Positions 33,033-41,242 of a DNA stretch of 64,000 bases are shown here, piece after piece (position 1 is the first letter of the stretch; each line of letters opens with the position of its first letter). The notes under the pieces are model-generated. The model did not search any database, was not told the DNA's origin, and was given only the letters and a program-made list of their open reading frames with translations. The DNA comes from a virus: positions 49,369 through 113,368 of the IMG/VR virus record IMGVR_UViG_3300046328_000321. One strand, written 5' to 3'. Made by a program: the position numbers and the translations under genes.

Positions 33033-34173
33033 ACTCAAGTATTTGGTGTTGAGTGATATACATCTAGGTAGTAAGAACAACACCACTGCTGAGATCATCA
33101 ACAACTTAGATATTTTTTTTAAAAACTATACTCAAGACGGTGAGTTTTCCGAGTTGGATATTATTTTCATAGCAGGTGATTTGTTCGACAGATTGCTTGA
33201 CATGAACGATGATGACACACATTTGATCAAACTTTGGTTAGACAGATTTTCTCGTTATTGTTCTAGATTTGATATTTCGATAAGAATACTGAAAGGTACG
33301 CCCAGTCATGATTGGAATCAATCTGCTCAGGTAGAAACAATTTGGAAAATCTCTAGATTGACAGGAGATTTCAAATATATAAATACATTATATATAGAGT
33401 ACATGGAAAAACATAATATCCATGTACTCTATGTACCTGATGAATGGGCAGGTACTACTGAAGAAACTTTAGAACAAGTTAAAACTCTAATGCGTGAGAT
33501 GCAGTTAAAACAAGTAGACATTGCTATCATGCATGGTTTGTTTAACTATCAACTACCTGGTATAGGTAAAGCTTCTAGTAAACACGACGAAGTTTCTTAT
33601 CTTGAGATTGTCAGGTATTTTATTAACATTGGTCATATTCATACTCATTCTACCTATGAGCGCATATTAGCTCAAGGATCTTTTGACCGGCTGTCTCACG
33701 GTGAAGAAGAACCTAAAGGTGGTATGATCATGATCATAGACCCTGATGAGGGAAACAAATATTTCTTTATCGAGAACAAGGGTGCTAAGATTTTTAAGAC
33801 TATTACCTTAAAGAATGCAGATGTTGAAAAATCAATGGAATTTATAGAGCGACAGCTTTTAAAGATTCCTATAAACGCATATATTAGAATTAAGGCAGCT
33901 AAAGATCACGGTGTTTATATCGGATTTGAAGAACTAAAAATCAAGTTCCCTTTTTATAATTTCAGCAAGAAAAGCATAGAAGATGAAGAGGAAGCTGCCT
34001 ATAATTCTCGTGTCAACGATATGCTAGATCTAGAATACACATCCATACAGATCGATAGAGATAACATCCAAATACTTTTATGGGATGAAATTTCTAAAAA
34101 ACATATATTTAACACACAGCAACAAGCTATTTATAGTCGAGTCGTCGAAAGTACTTTAGCAATTACAAGGTGA
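33025..34173 (+). CDS. SbcD/Mre11-like metallophosphoesterase
   Basis: 382 residues. The calcineurin-like signature is complete: SDIHLGS (motif I, residues 9-15), AGDLFDR (motif II), KGTPSHDW in the place of GNHD (motif III), IMHGLF (motif IV) and NIGHIHTHS (motif V). The C-terminal 120 residues could be a capping or partner-binding domain. SbcD/Mre11-type nucleases process DNA ends and hairpins during recombination-dependent replication. The unusual motif III keeps the catalytic His-Asp pair as HD. A matching SbcC-like ATPase is not in the window. Family sure, DNA role inferred. Confidence 0.82.
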   Translation: MTKLKYLVLSDIHLGSKNNTTAEIINNLDIFFKNYTQDGEFSELDIIFIAGDLFDRLLDMNDDDTHLIKLWLDRFSRYCSRFDISIRILKGTPSHDWNQSAQVETIWKISRLTGDFKYINTLYIEYMEKHNIHVLYVPDEWAGTTEETLEQVKTLMREMQLKQVDIAIMHGLFNYQLPGIGKASSKHDEVSYLEIVRYFINIGHIHTHSTYERILAQGSFDRLSHGEEEPKGGMIMIIDPDEGNKYFFIENKGAKIFKTITLKNADVEKSMEFIERQLLKIPINAYIRIKAAKDHGVYIGFEELKIKFPFYNFSKKSIEDEEEAAYNSRVNDMLDLEYTSIQIDRDNIQILLWDEISKKHIFNTQQQAIYSRVVESTLAITR

Positions 34174-34176
34174 TAT

Positions 34177-35028
34177 ATGAACCCTTTATTTAACAGAGAT
34201 ATTTCTGCATTTCCCTTAAGCATCGGTACGTCACTTGCATTTGAGTCTGTCTTTACAGGCAGACTCCCTGCTTTTGACCCAGAGCGTACAATACCTAACA
34301 AAGTCATACTGAGTAGCTATGATAGTTGTTACATTAATATAGCTACTCTTTATAGAAACATAGCTGGTGCTGTAGATAAAGAAGTCAAGTTACAGTCTAA
34401 TGAAAATCATTATGCAGAAGTAGTAGAACAAGAAATGGATATCATTCAAAGTTTGTTCAAAGTAGAAGGTGGGGGTACAACTACACCTATTTTCTATACC
34501 ATGACTTATGACAAAGCTGTTTCTAAAGCAAAATCTAAGATTGTAGATCTGCGTCAAGACAGAACAGATCTTCAGAAGCACGAAAGAGCTATTTTGGTTA
34601 AAACCATAGAGAAGCTTAAACAGATACCTTCAATTGAAAAGTACAAAGATTATCTCAAGACTTCTATTTCAACCAAAGCTTTGATCATGACTCATGTACC
34701 TTTTGATCTTCTGTCTCATCAAAAAATGGGTAAGTTGGATCTACTAGAAAGCCATACAGGTAAACTGAAACCTAGATATGAATGGGGGAGTAAATTTTAT
34801 CCTTTAGGTGATCGAGATATGTCACACCTACCTTTTATTGAAAAATTGCTTTTAATCTTTGGTGATAAAGTTTTGATACAACCCGCATTGACAAAAATCA
34901 GACAGCAAGTTTACGATGTTTCTATAAAAAGAGGTTGGACCTCCATGACAACAAAAGCCAAAGTAGTGATGGACTTATCTACAGATATTCCTGAACCCAT
35001 GATAGCTCGTATGTTGGCTCAGCTATAA
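34177..35028 (+). CDS. unknown protein co-transcribed with the nuclease
   Basis: 283 residues starting MNPLFNRDISAFPLSIGTSL, 3 nt after the metallophosphoesterase stop. Long basic helices in the middle (KAKSKIVDLRQDRTDLQKHE). No recognised motif. Coupling to the nuclease hints at DNA metabolism or assembly, without direct evidence. Confidence 0.55.
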   Translation: MNPLFNRDISAFPLSIGTSLAFESVFTGRLPAFDPERTIPNKVILSSYDSCYINIATLYRNIAGAVDKEVKLQSNENHYAEVVEQEMDIIQSLFKVEGGGTTTPIFYTMTYDKAVSKAKSKIVDLRQDRTDLQKHERAILVKTIEKLKQIPSIEKYKDYLKTSISTKALIMTHVPFDLLSHQKMGKLDLLESHTGKLKPRYEWGSKFYPLGDRDMSHLPFIEKLLLIFGDKVLIQPALTKIRQQVYDVSIKRGWTSMTTKAKVVMDLSTDIPEPMIARMLAQL

Positions 35029-35086
35029 ATTAATTTCCCTAATAATGTATTGATTGTAAAAACACTAACCATTTTAAGGCACCATC

Positions 35087-35776
35087 ATGTCAACAGAAAA
35101 TAATTCACCTAAAGTTATCGAACCTCCAAAAATCAACGAACTTGCTAAGTTCTTGATGTTTGCACCTAATCCTAACAACGCAACCCGTCGCAGTCGTTTG
35201 GTATGGGCCATTCGCGACGGTAACCCCCGCATCACAATTTGGACCAATGATCCTTCTGATAAAGACGGTCGTGGTTCTATCAATGCCCCGATGAATCCTG
35301 AAACCTTCTTCATGTTTTTAGATATGTTTGAAGAGATTGTCAAGGGTGAAAATAATAAGAAAATGTCAATTGACATGTTGACGGCAGTACGCAGTGAAAA
35401 TCCAACTGAACGAAATGTCAATCCAGAAAAGATTCCTTTGTCTAAATTGTTCTTCGGTAAAGATGATCAAGGGTTGGCCTGGATGTCTGTTATTTCTCTA
35501 GAAAGTGATACCCGTCCACGTTTAAAATTCACATTTCGATTGTCTGATTATCACAAAATCTATCGGTCTGATGGCAGTGTTTTGTCAGAAAGTGAAGCTT
35601 CTTGTCTACACGCATTGTCAACTATTCGAGCCATCCGTAGTATTTATACCCAAAACGTTAATTTCTACAAACCGCCTTATGATAAAAATGCGGTCATGGG
35701 AAGTTATGGTAAGAAACCTTTTGAATCTAAAACTTCATCAAAATCAATTGCTAATTTTGACGACCTAACTTTTTAA
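35087..35776 (+). CDS. candidate single-stranded DNA-binding protein
   Basis: 229 residues. Beta-rich body with aromatic and basic positions (RLVWAIRDGNPRITIWT, RPRLKFTFRLSDYHKIY), then a Ser/Lys-rich flexible linker and an acidic, Phe-ended tail ANFDDLTF. This overall plan, an OB-like core with an acidic C-terminal tip ending in Phe, is that of phage and bacterial SSBs, whose tail recruits replication partners. Isolated between its own leader and a strong terminator, consistent with high expression. No direct family match, so this remains a hypothesis. Confidence 0.5.
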   Translation: MSTENNSPKVIEPPKINELAKFLMFAPNPNNATRRSRLVWAIRDGNPRITIWTNDPSDKDGRGSINAPMNPETFFMFLDMFEEIVKGENNKKMSIDMLTAVRSENPTERNVNPEKIPLSKLFFGKDDQGLAWMSVISLESDTRPRLKFTFRLSDYHKIYRSDGSVLSESEASCLHALSTIRAIRSIYTQNVNFYKPPYDKNAVMGSYGKKPFESKTSSKSIANFDDLTF

Positions 35777-35787
35777 TACCAACTTTA

Positions 35788-35820
35788 CAGACAGGCCCTC
35801 ATTAGAAGGGCCTGTCTAGA
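35788..35820 (+). terminator. intrinsic terminator
   Basis: GACAGGCCCT and AGGGCCTGTC around CATTAGA, followed by TAGATATTTT. Confidence 0.8.
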
Positions 35821-35827
35821 TATTTTA

Positions 35828-35852
35828 GGTAGTATATATTTTACTTGAGCTG
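35828..35852 (+). promoter_or_regulatory. recurrent promoter motif
   Basis: GTAGTATATATTTTACTTGA then GC, about 30 nt before the start codon at 35881. Confidence 0.5.
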
Positions 35853-35880
35853 TATATCAACTTCTTTAAGAAAGTAACAA

Positions 35881-37434
35881 ATGCGAATAGTGACAAGTAT
35901 TGCTCAACAAACACCAAAAGCCATGGTTGAACATAAAGGTCAAACAATTGACTTTCAAGTCAGTGTGTTTGGTAAAGGGGCCATGATTTCAGATGAGGAT
36001 GATGATGTAGATTTGAAAGACGATGTCTTTCATTATTTAAATTTCTATTGGTCAAGTTTGCCTGCTGAAGATCAGGATAAACTATTTGAAGTTTATGGAC
36101 GGTTGAAAGAAATATTGACACTTTCGTACACCATATCAGAATTGAATGAAAATTTAGCAAGAGCAAGTGCTGAACTTTTATCTTTCCATAAACTCGATAC
36201 TATTAAAATGTGGATGTCGTTCAGTTCTGGGATTATGATTCCAGAAGCTTTTCTTCCAGATTACATTCCCAATACGGATAATAACTCAACAAGAGAAAAA
36301 ACATATACTAAGTCCGATTATGTTGGTCTTGTATCTTTGTCATTGGCTTTGCGTTGTATGATTCCAATTTGGGGTGAATACATTGCGGGTACACGACGTT
36401 CCTATGGTAACTATTATAAAGAGTTTTGGGCATTCATGTTGTTGAAGTATTCTGATATTCTTCACAGCTTAGACATGCAAAAACTGAAAATTTATATTGA
36501 AAACAATCTTGCTCAATCAAAAGACGACAGTGAAAAATTACTAAATGTACTTCCAATTGAAGATTACCCGCAATGGTTGTTATCTCTAACAGTAGTTAAG
36601 AAACTTTGTATCGGTGATATTTCAGGCAATTATCCGAAAGATCCACAGTACAGTTTAATCAAGTACATTTACAAGTTCTTGATGCAACGTATTAAATCAC
36701 CTGAAGCTGATCACGCTAACAAAATTCAAAAGAATCGCTTGGATGAGATCGGTCGTGATAATAAAGGTACCGTCTTAGAACGATACCGTATGAAAACAAA
36801 TTTGTCACCGGGTGAGGTGGTAGAACTAGAATACTCCGTAGAGAATCTTCCCTATGTGGCCAGTCGACTGACCACTAAGATGACAGAAGAAATTTTCACA
36901 TCTGCACAACATACTTGTTGTCAACTTCGTGACCATCAAATCACAGACGTACAGGTATTGTTGTTATCATGGGTGTTAAAACCTGTTATATCTCCAAGAG
37001 GAATTCCTTATCTTAACAGAGATATTATCATTCAGTTACTTGGTGTGTTGCAAAGTGTTCTTTGGGTTCGAGGACATAAATATTTGGCATTATTGGTTTC
37101 TTCTTTTCCGAGAATTTCAGATAGGGAATATGTCTTAGCCCCACAAAGTTCTAAAGACAGAATTCCTAAGGAGCTCTCAGATAAATTGGAATCATTATAT
37201 CCTTATAGTAAACCAGTTGGTCGAATCACCACAGGTAAAGTTTCCAATTACGCGTTAGAAGCTATTGAACAAGTTGTGACTGCTTTGGTAGCTCATAGTT
37301 GGGTACCTACAGCTGAAGATAAATGGCTGAAGGAAGTTTTAGGTTCTAACAGTCGTGTATTTATTATCAAGTCAGACATTAGGTCTGATTTATCAAAACT
37401 GCTCATTGAGTTGGGCGAAAGGAGTTGGTCATGA
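35881..37434 (+). CDS. RNAP promoter-specificity subunit candidate (gp68 position)
   Basis: 517 residues starting MRIVTSIAQQTPKAMVEHKG. Largely helical with Trp- and Tyr-rich patches and no classical sigma motifs. The call rests on place: it is three genes before the RNAP beta C-terminal gene, as gp68 is before gp71-73 in phiKZ, and it has about the same length. gp68-type proteins are the fifth subunit of the non-virion RNAP and are needed for promoter use. ATG preceded by AAGAAAGTAAC. It overlaps the next gene by 4 nt. Sequence alone does not prove the identity. Confidence 0.5.
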   Translation: MRIVTSIAQQTPKAMVEHKGQTIDFQVSVFGKGAMISDEDDDVDLKDDVFHYLNFYWSSLPAEDQDKLFEVYGRLKEILTLSYTISELNENLARASAELLSFHKLDTIKMWMSFSSGIMIPEAFLPDYIPNTDNNSTREKTYTKSDYVGLVSLSLALRCMIPIWGEYIAGTRRSYGNYYKEFWAFMLLKYSDILHSLDMQKLKIYIENNLAQSKDDSEKLLNVLPIEDYPQWLLSLTVVKKLCIGDISGNYPKDPQYSLIKYIYKFLMQRIKSPEADHANKIQKNRLDEIGRDNKGTVLERYRMKTNLSPGEVVELEYSVENLPYVASRLTTKMTEEIFTSAQHTCCQLRDHQITDVQVLLLSWVLKPVISPRGIPYLNRDIIIQLLGVLQSVLWVRGHKYLALLVSSFPRISDREYVLAPQSSKDRIPKELSDKLESLYPYSKPVGRITTGKVSNYALEAIEQVVTALVAHSWVPTAEDKWLKEVLGSNSRVFIIKSDIRSDLSKLLIELGERSWS

Positions 37435-38891
37435 ATTTTATCGGTATGTCTAAACAATCTTTGCGTGTGGCTAAACTCACCATGCAGGAGACGGGTACTT
37501 ATAACCCAGTACATCAGCGTCCCTATATGACGCATGTTTCAGGGGACTTAATGCAGTCTATCGGTCAACGTCTAGAACAAGTTGGTAATAACACTATTTC
37601 TGGATCTGTGCTGGGTGGCATCGCAAGTTCGATCATGTCTCCATCTGCCACTCCTGGTAATGTGGTGCAAATCCCTTATGGTTGGGCTGAGCGTCGCATT
37701 CGTTTCATTCTTGAAGTCCATGCGACGAGCAATACAGGTATCACCACCATCTTTTATTTTCAAGGTTTCACAGACCATTTGGGTGTAAGTGTTAATGGAC
37801 ATGTAGATCCTAATATGAGTTTTGTACTTAACAGTTATATTCGAGTTAATCGAATTGAGCAGTTGGGACCTATGGGGTACACAGTGCGCGACACAGTGAC
37901 TCAATCGTCACAGGTGATCAACCCCGATCCATCGGAAGCCATGAAACAGACGTACAAAATGCGTCCGCAAGAAGTATTTACAGGCATTCAATCCGGATAC
38001 ATTGAGAATGCACACAGCTACACAGAACCAGGCGTTGGTTTTATTGATGGACGATTGCGTTTAGGTACAGAAGCTATTGGTAGTAATAGAGATAATAACT
38101 TACCAGCTTCATACGTAAGTAAAGTTTTTGAATCGCATCGGCAAGCGTGTGCACTTGCAGATTTTGGTCAAAATGACGCGGACATTTTGACACGAGGTAG
38201 TCAACTGGCTCTTGACACCATGATAGGTGAGAATCCGTTTGTTCGAGCCTTAGGTGCTGTTCGCGGTATGATGAATGCTACAACATTCACATATGGAGAT
38301 CTGATGAAGATTGACCCTAATACATCCGCTGTGACCAACATGATTCGTTTAGGATACACACATCAAACGGCGGTTCATCAGACTGGTCAAACTGAGTATT
38401 GGAATGGAGCTAATCGTGAAACTGTAGTGGCTACTATGTTGTCCAATGCGGTACCAGCCATCATGATGAGTTTGTTCATTTCAAAAGTGTCATTCATGAG
38501 TACTAACCACAGCTCTATGGGTCAAATCCATACGCAATTATTGGGTGGTTCTTCTGTAACTGCTGCTGACATGACCCACGCATTTCAGATTCTTCGAAAT
38601 CGCTTAGATAATGAAATCTTCATGGATATCTCTTACGGCGGTCAACAGTTGTACACCTTAGAAATGGAAGTAGATATTTTTGGTGAGACAAAAATTAATA
38701 TTGCCATCGACGGTGGTCCTTCGATTATCTATGTGACACCATCATTCTGCGATGGTTTGCTTGTACCTGTTTTGGCTCCTAATCGTCAGGTGTTCGATCA
38801 CAACGTACATAATTTCGAACAAATGTTTAAAGTTGTAGAACAAGTATCGACACCAATGCAAACTGGTAATACCATCAATAACACAATCTGA
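37431..38891 (+). CDS. conserved phiKZ-like protein (gp69 position), possibly virion
   Basis: 486 residues starting MNFIGMSKQSLRVAKLTMQE. Beta-rich with Gly, Asn and Thr (VHATSNTGITTIFYFQGFTD, VTAADMTHAFQILRNR), a composition like head or tail structural proteins. ATG 37431 has AAAGGAG at six bases; the TTG six bases earlier is rejected. Overlaps the gp68-like stop by 4 nt and is followed after 10 nt by the 38902 gene. Structural assignment is tentative. Confidence 0.55.
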   Translation: MNFIGMSKQSLRVAKLTMQETGTYNPVHQRPYMTHVSGDLMQSIGQRLEQVGNNTISGSVLGGIASSIMSPSATPGNVVQIPYGWAERRIRFILEVHATSNTGITTIFYFQGFTDHLGVSVNGHVDPNMSFVLNSYIRVNRIEQLGPMGYTVRDTVTQSSQVINPDPSEAMKQTYKMRPQEVFTGIQSGYIENAHSYTEPGVGFIDGRLRLGTEAIGSNRDNNLPASYVSKVFESHRQACALADFGQNDADILTRGSQLALDTMIGENPFVRALGAVRGMMNATTFTYGDLMKIDPNTSAVTNMIRLGYTHQTAVHQTGQTEYWNGANRETVVATMLSNAVPAIMMSLFISKVSFMSTNHSSMGQIHTQLLGGSSVTAADMTHAFQILRNRLDNEIFMDISYGGQQLYTLEMEVDIFGETKINIAIDGGPSIIYVTPSFCDGLLVPVLAPNRQVFDHNVHNFEQMFKVVEQVSTPMQTGNTINNTI

Positions 38892-38901
38892 AAGTACCAC
38901 C

Positions 38902-40272
38902 ATGAAATTGCTATCAGTTTATCAAGCTATTCTAGAATACGCAACAATGTCTGCGGATATCAAAGGTTTTGTGCATAATAAATACGGCGCAGACTCGAAG
39001 GAACCTGTGTTGATTGAAGGTAAGCAACTTGTATTACCGTATAGTGAACAGCTTCGAAATTTTGATCCAGACGCTAAAATGATCTTTCACCCTATGGCAG
39101 AAAATATTTTCAAGGGTGAGTCTGAGGTCATCAAACATTTGAAAGAACGTATCATGACCAAAGCTAATATCAGCTTTGCCATGATCTTTCAATCACTGTT
39201 AAACATTCTGGCAAGTCCGGATCTGCATTCTCAGATGAATCCTCAGCAGGCTGAATTGTTCAATATGGGAATGGATGCAGATGTAAAGGCTTTAGCTAAT
39301 TTTACCCGCATCATGACACAAAGTTTGAAGACGAAACCAGATCGCGGATTCATCTCTTCATATCTTAATCGTGGTGCAAGTTATGAGGGTAAACGTTGTA
39401 CTCGTGTAAACGTGGTGTCGTTTCCTCTATATGAACAATTGACCAAGGAGAAACCATCTCCAAATGGTATTACAATTGACCATCTGCGTGTGAAGGATCG
39501 TGAATGTTTCATTAAGTTGTATGAATTTATCTTTCCTGATCTGGAAAAAATTGAAGTCTATAACTACGGTACTAATAATACCACAGCACCTTACTTAGAT
39601 GCTTTGTTATTGGGTTCGACTAAAATCACATCTCGATTGAATGATCTGGTAGAGCTCTATGGGGACTATATTGGAGATACTGAGAAAGTATTGTTTAGTA
39701 CAGACTGGTATGACGATGTAAAATCCATGGAGTCATTGAAATCTGATATTCTTCGTATACCTGTACAGTATGGCAGCGATGGTACTTTGGCACCTCAAAC
39801 AGTTGTAGAACAATCGCAAGATAATAAAACTCCTGTAGTAAATGTGTCTCAGATGTCCACAATGCCTGTTGCTCAATCTCAACGTCAAGCAGTTGCCCCT
39901 GTTGTAAAAGGTAAGATCAGTTTCCAAGATGCGGTGCAAAGTAACGGAGTGGCTCAACAAATGCAGTATCCACCACAGCACATGATGCCTGTCGGATATC
40001 CTCATCAGCAACCCATGGCTCCGGTGGGATATCCGCAACATCAACAACCTATGATGCAACCGCATCCTCAACAAATGCAACCTCAAATGTATCAGCAACC
40101 TATGCAACAACCTATGATGCAACCTATGATGCAACCGCAAATGTATCCTCAACAAATGCCTATGCAGCCTCAGATGTATCAGCAACCTATGCAACAACCG
40201 ATGATGCAACCGCAGACTAGTATGGGTAGTTGGCCAGCACCAGCTGCCGGATCACAAGTCTATTATAGATAA
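38902..40272 (+). CDS. phiKZ-like protein (gp70 position) with PQM-rich tail
   Basis: 456 residues. The first 340 form a helical folded part. The last 105 are a low-complexity tail made of Pro, Gln, Met, Tyr and His repeats such as QPMMQPQMYPQQ and MPVGYPHQQPM. The tail is encoded by degenerate direct repeats (39960-40230) built on CAACCTATGATGCAACC. Such tails tend to be disordered and to drive phase separation or multivalent binding, which could help localise the protein in the phage nucleus or virion. No catalytic motif. Confidence 0.6.
   Translation: MKLLSVYQAILEYATMSADIKGFVHNKYGADSKEPVLIEGKQLVLPYSEQLRNFDPDAKMIFHPMAENIFKGESEVIKHLKERIMTKANISFAMIFQSLLNILASPDLHSQMNPQQAELFNMGMDADVKALANFTRIMTQSLKTKPDRGFISSYLNRGASYEGKRCTRVNVVSFPLYEQLTKEKPSPNGITIDHLRVKDRECFIKLYEFIFPDLEKIEVYNYGTNNTTAPYLDALLLGSTKITSRLNDLVELYGDYIGDTEKVLFSTDWYDDVKSMESLKSDILRIPVQYGSDGTLAPQTVVEQSQDNKTPVVNVSQMSTMPVAQSQRQAVAPVVKGKISFQDAVQSNGVAQQMQYPPQHMMPVGYPHQQPMAPVGYPQHQQPMMQPHPQQMQPQMYQQPMQQPMMQPMMQPQMYPQQMPMQPQMYQQPMQQPMMQPQTSMGSWPAPAAGSQVYYR
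39957..40230 (+). repeat. degenerate tandem repeats coding a Pro-Gln-Met tail
   Basis: Units around CAACCTATGATGCAACC and CAGCCTCAGATGTATCAGC recur about a dozen times with few mismatches. Repeat number is likely to vary between relatives. Confidence 0.7.
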
Positions 40273-40282
40273 CCTAATAGGT

Positions 40283-40326
40283 TAAATAACCCAGAGCCCC
40301 ACAAGGAGCTCTGGGTATATTTAAAA
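40283..40326. terminator. bidirectional terminator
   Basis: ACCCAGAGC and GCTCTGGGT stem between convergent genes with AT-rich flanks. Confidence 0.8.
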
Positions 40327-40334
40327 CATATAGG

Positions 40335-40658
40335 TTATTTTTTTGTACGGTAAATGTCTTTAATGGATTCTATCTCTGTGAAGTCTGGCAGTATTATGGC
40401 TGTCATGGTGGATCTATAGTTATCACTACTTTCCAAACCATTGACTCTCATAACTGTATAATGATATTGTTTGTCAATACCCAGTTCATCTAAAAGACCG
40501 TAGAAGTCACCTCTGTACTTATCCAACAAATGTGTATCTATGACTTTAAACTGTGTGTTTGTATTTCTCAAATAAGTTAAATGAGATTCTACTGTGTTGA
40601 TGAAACCTTCTTCAAAATAAAAAGTTTCAATATTAGGAAGTTGTTTAAGGATGTTCAT
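40335..40658 (-). CDS. small tail or baseplate-like protein
   Basis: 107 residues. The middle reads VIDTHLLDKYRGDFYGLLDE followed by LGIDKQYHYTVMRVNGLESS. This pattern (YxGDFxxLL...LGI...MRVNG) recalls small baseplate-wedge or LysM-linked proteins of myoviruses. It is alone on the minus strand between plus-strand RNAP genes and shares a promoter region with the 40739 gene. The similarity is by eye and weak. Confidence 0.5.
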   Translation of the reverse strand: MNILKQLPNIETFYFEEGFINTVESHLTYLRNTNTQFKVIDTHLLDKYRGDFYGLLDELGIDKQYHYTVMRVNGLESSDNYRSTMTAIILPDFTEIESIKDIYRTKK

Positions 40659-40691
40659 GATAGATTTTATTCCTGTATCTATAACATCTAG

Positions 40692-40715
40692 GTTACATAT
40701 ACTTTACTTGACTTA
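40692..40715 (+). promoter_or_regulatory. recurrent promoter motif
   Basis: GTTACATATACTTTACTTGA then CTTAT is one of the best matches to the motif, 25 nt before ATG 40739. Confidence 0.55.
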
Positions 40716-40738
40716 TATCCCTTCAATAAAATTGTATC

Positions 40739-41242
40739 ATGAACATCTTTGTTCTGGATTTAGATCCTAAGACATCAGCAAGATATTTGTGTAATGAACA
40801 TTGCTGTAAGATGGTTGTGGAATCCGCTCAAATGTTATCTACAGCACACAGACTTAAGTCAGATGACACAGACGGACTTTACAAATTAGCTCACATCAAT
40901 CATCCATCTACTATTTGGACCAGAGAATCGGTAGAAAATTACTTGTGGCATTATGAATACTTTTGCTATATGGCAGAAGAGTATGAGGAACGTTATGGTA
41001 AGATTCATTTAACATACATGATGTTAAAGAACAGACTTCAGTTACCTCCAGAGAAAATAACGGAAACTAAAAGGACTCCGTTTACTTTGTGTATGCCGGA
41101 AATTTATAAACAGGACGATCCCGTTCAAGCTTATAGAGCTTTTTATATAGGTGAAAAACTTAAGTTTGCTCACTGGTCTTTACCATCAACAATACCATCA
41201 TGGATCATCAAACACGTAAGGAACAATCATGCAGAACAATGA
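40739..41242 (+). CDS. conserved phage protein, MNIFVLDxDP family
   Basis: 167 residues. Begins MNIFVLDLDPKTSARYLCNE and continues CCKMVVESAQMLSTAHR, then WTRESVENYLWHYEY and a C-terminal FAHWSLPSTIPSW. This arrangement is seen in a widespread phage family of uncertain role, in some phages encoded near DNA-base-modification genes. The conserved His, Cys and Glu residues (NEHCC, VESAQ, TAHR) look catalytic or metal-binding. No other base-modification gene is recognisable here. Overlaps the RNAP beta gene by 14 nt. Confidence 0.6.
   Translation: MNIFVLDLDPKTSARYLCNEHCCKMVVESAQMLSTAHRLKSDDTDGLYKLAHINHPSTIWTRESVENYLWHYEYFCYMAEEYEERYGKIHLTYMMLKNRLQLPPEKITETKRTPFTLCMPEIYKQDDPVQAYRAFYIGEKLKFAHWSLPSTIPSWIIKHVRNNHAEQ

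Noticed and set aside
39733-40209. 158-codon antisense frame
   Set aside because: A His/Leu/Arg-rich shadow of the Pro-Gln-Met repeats on the other strand.
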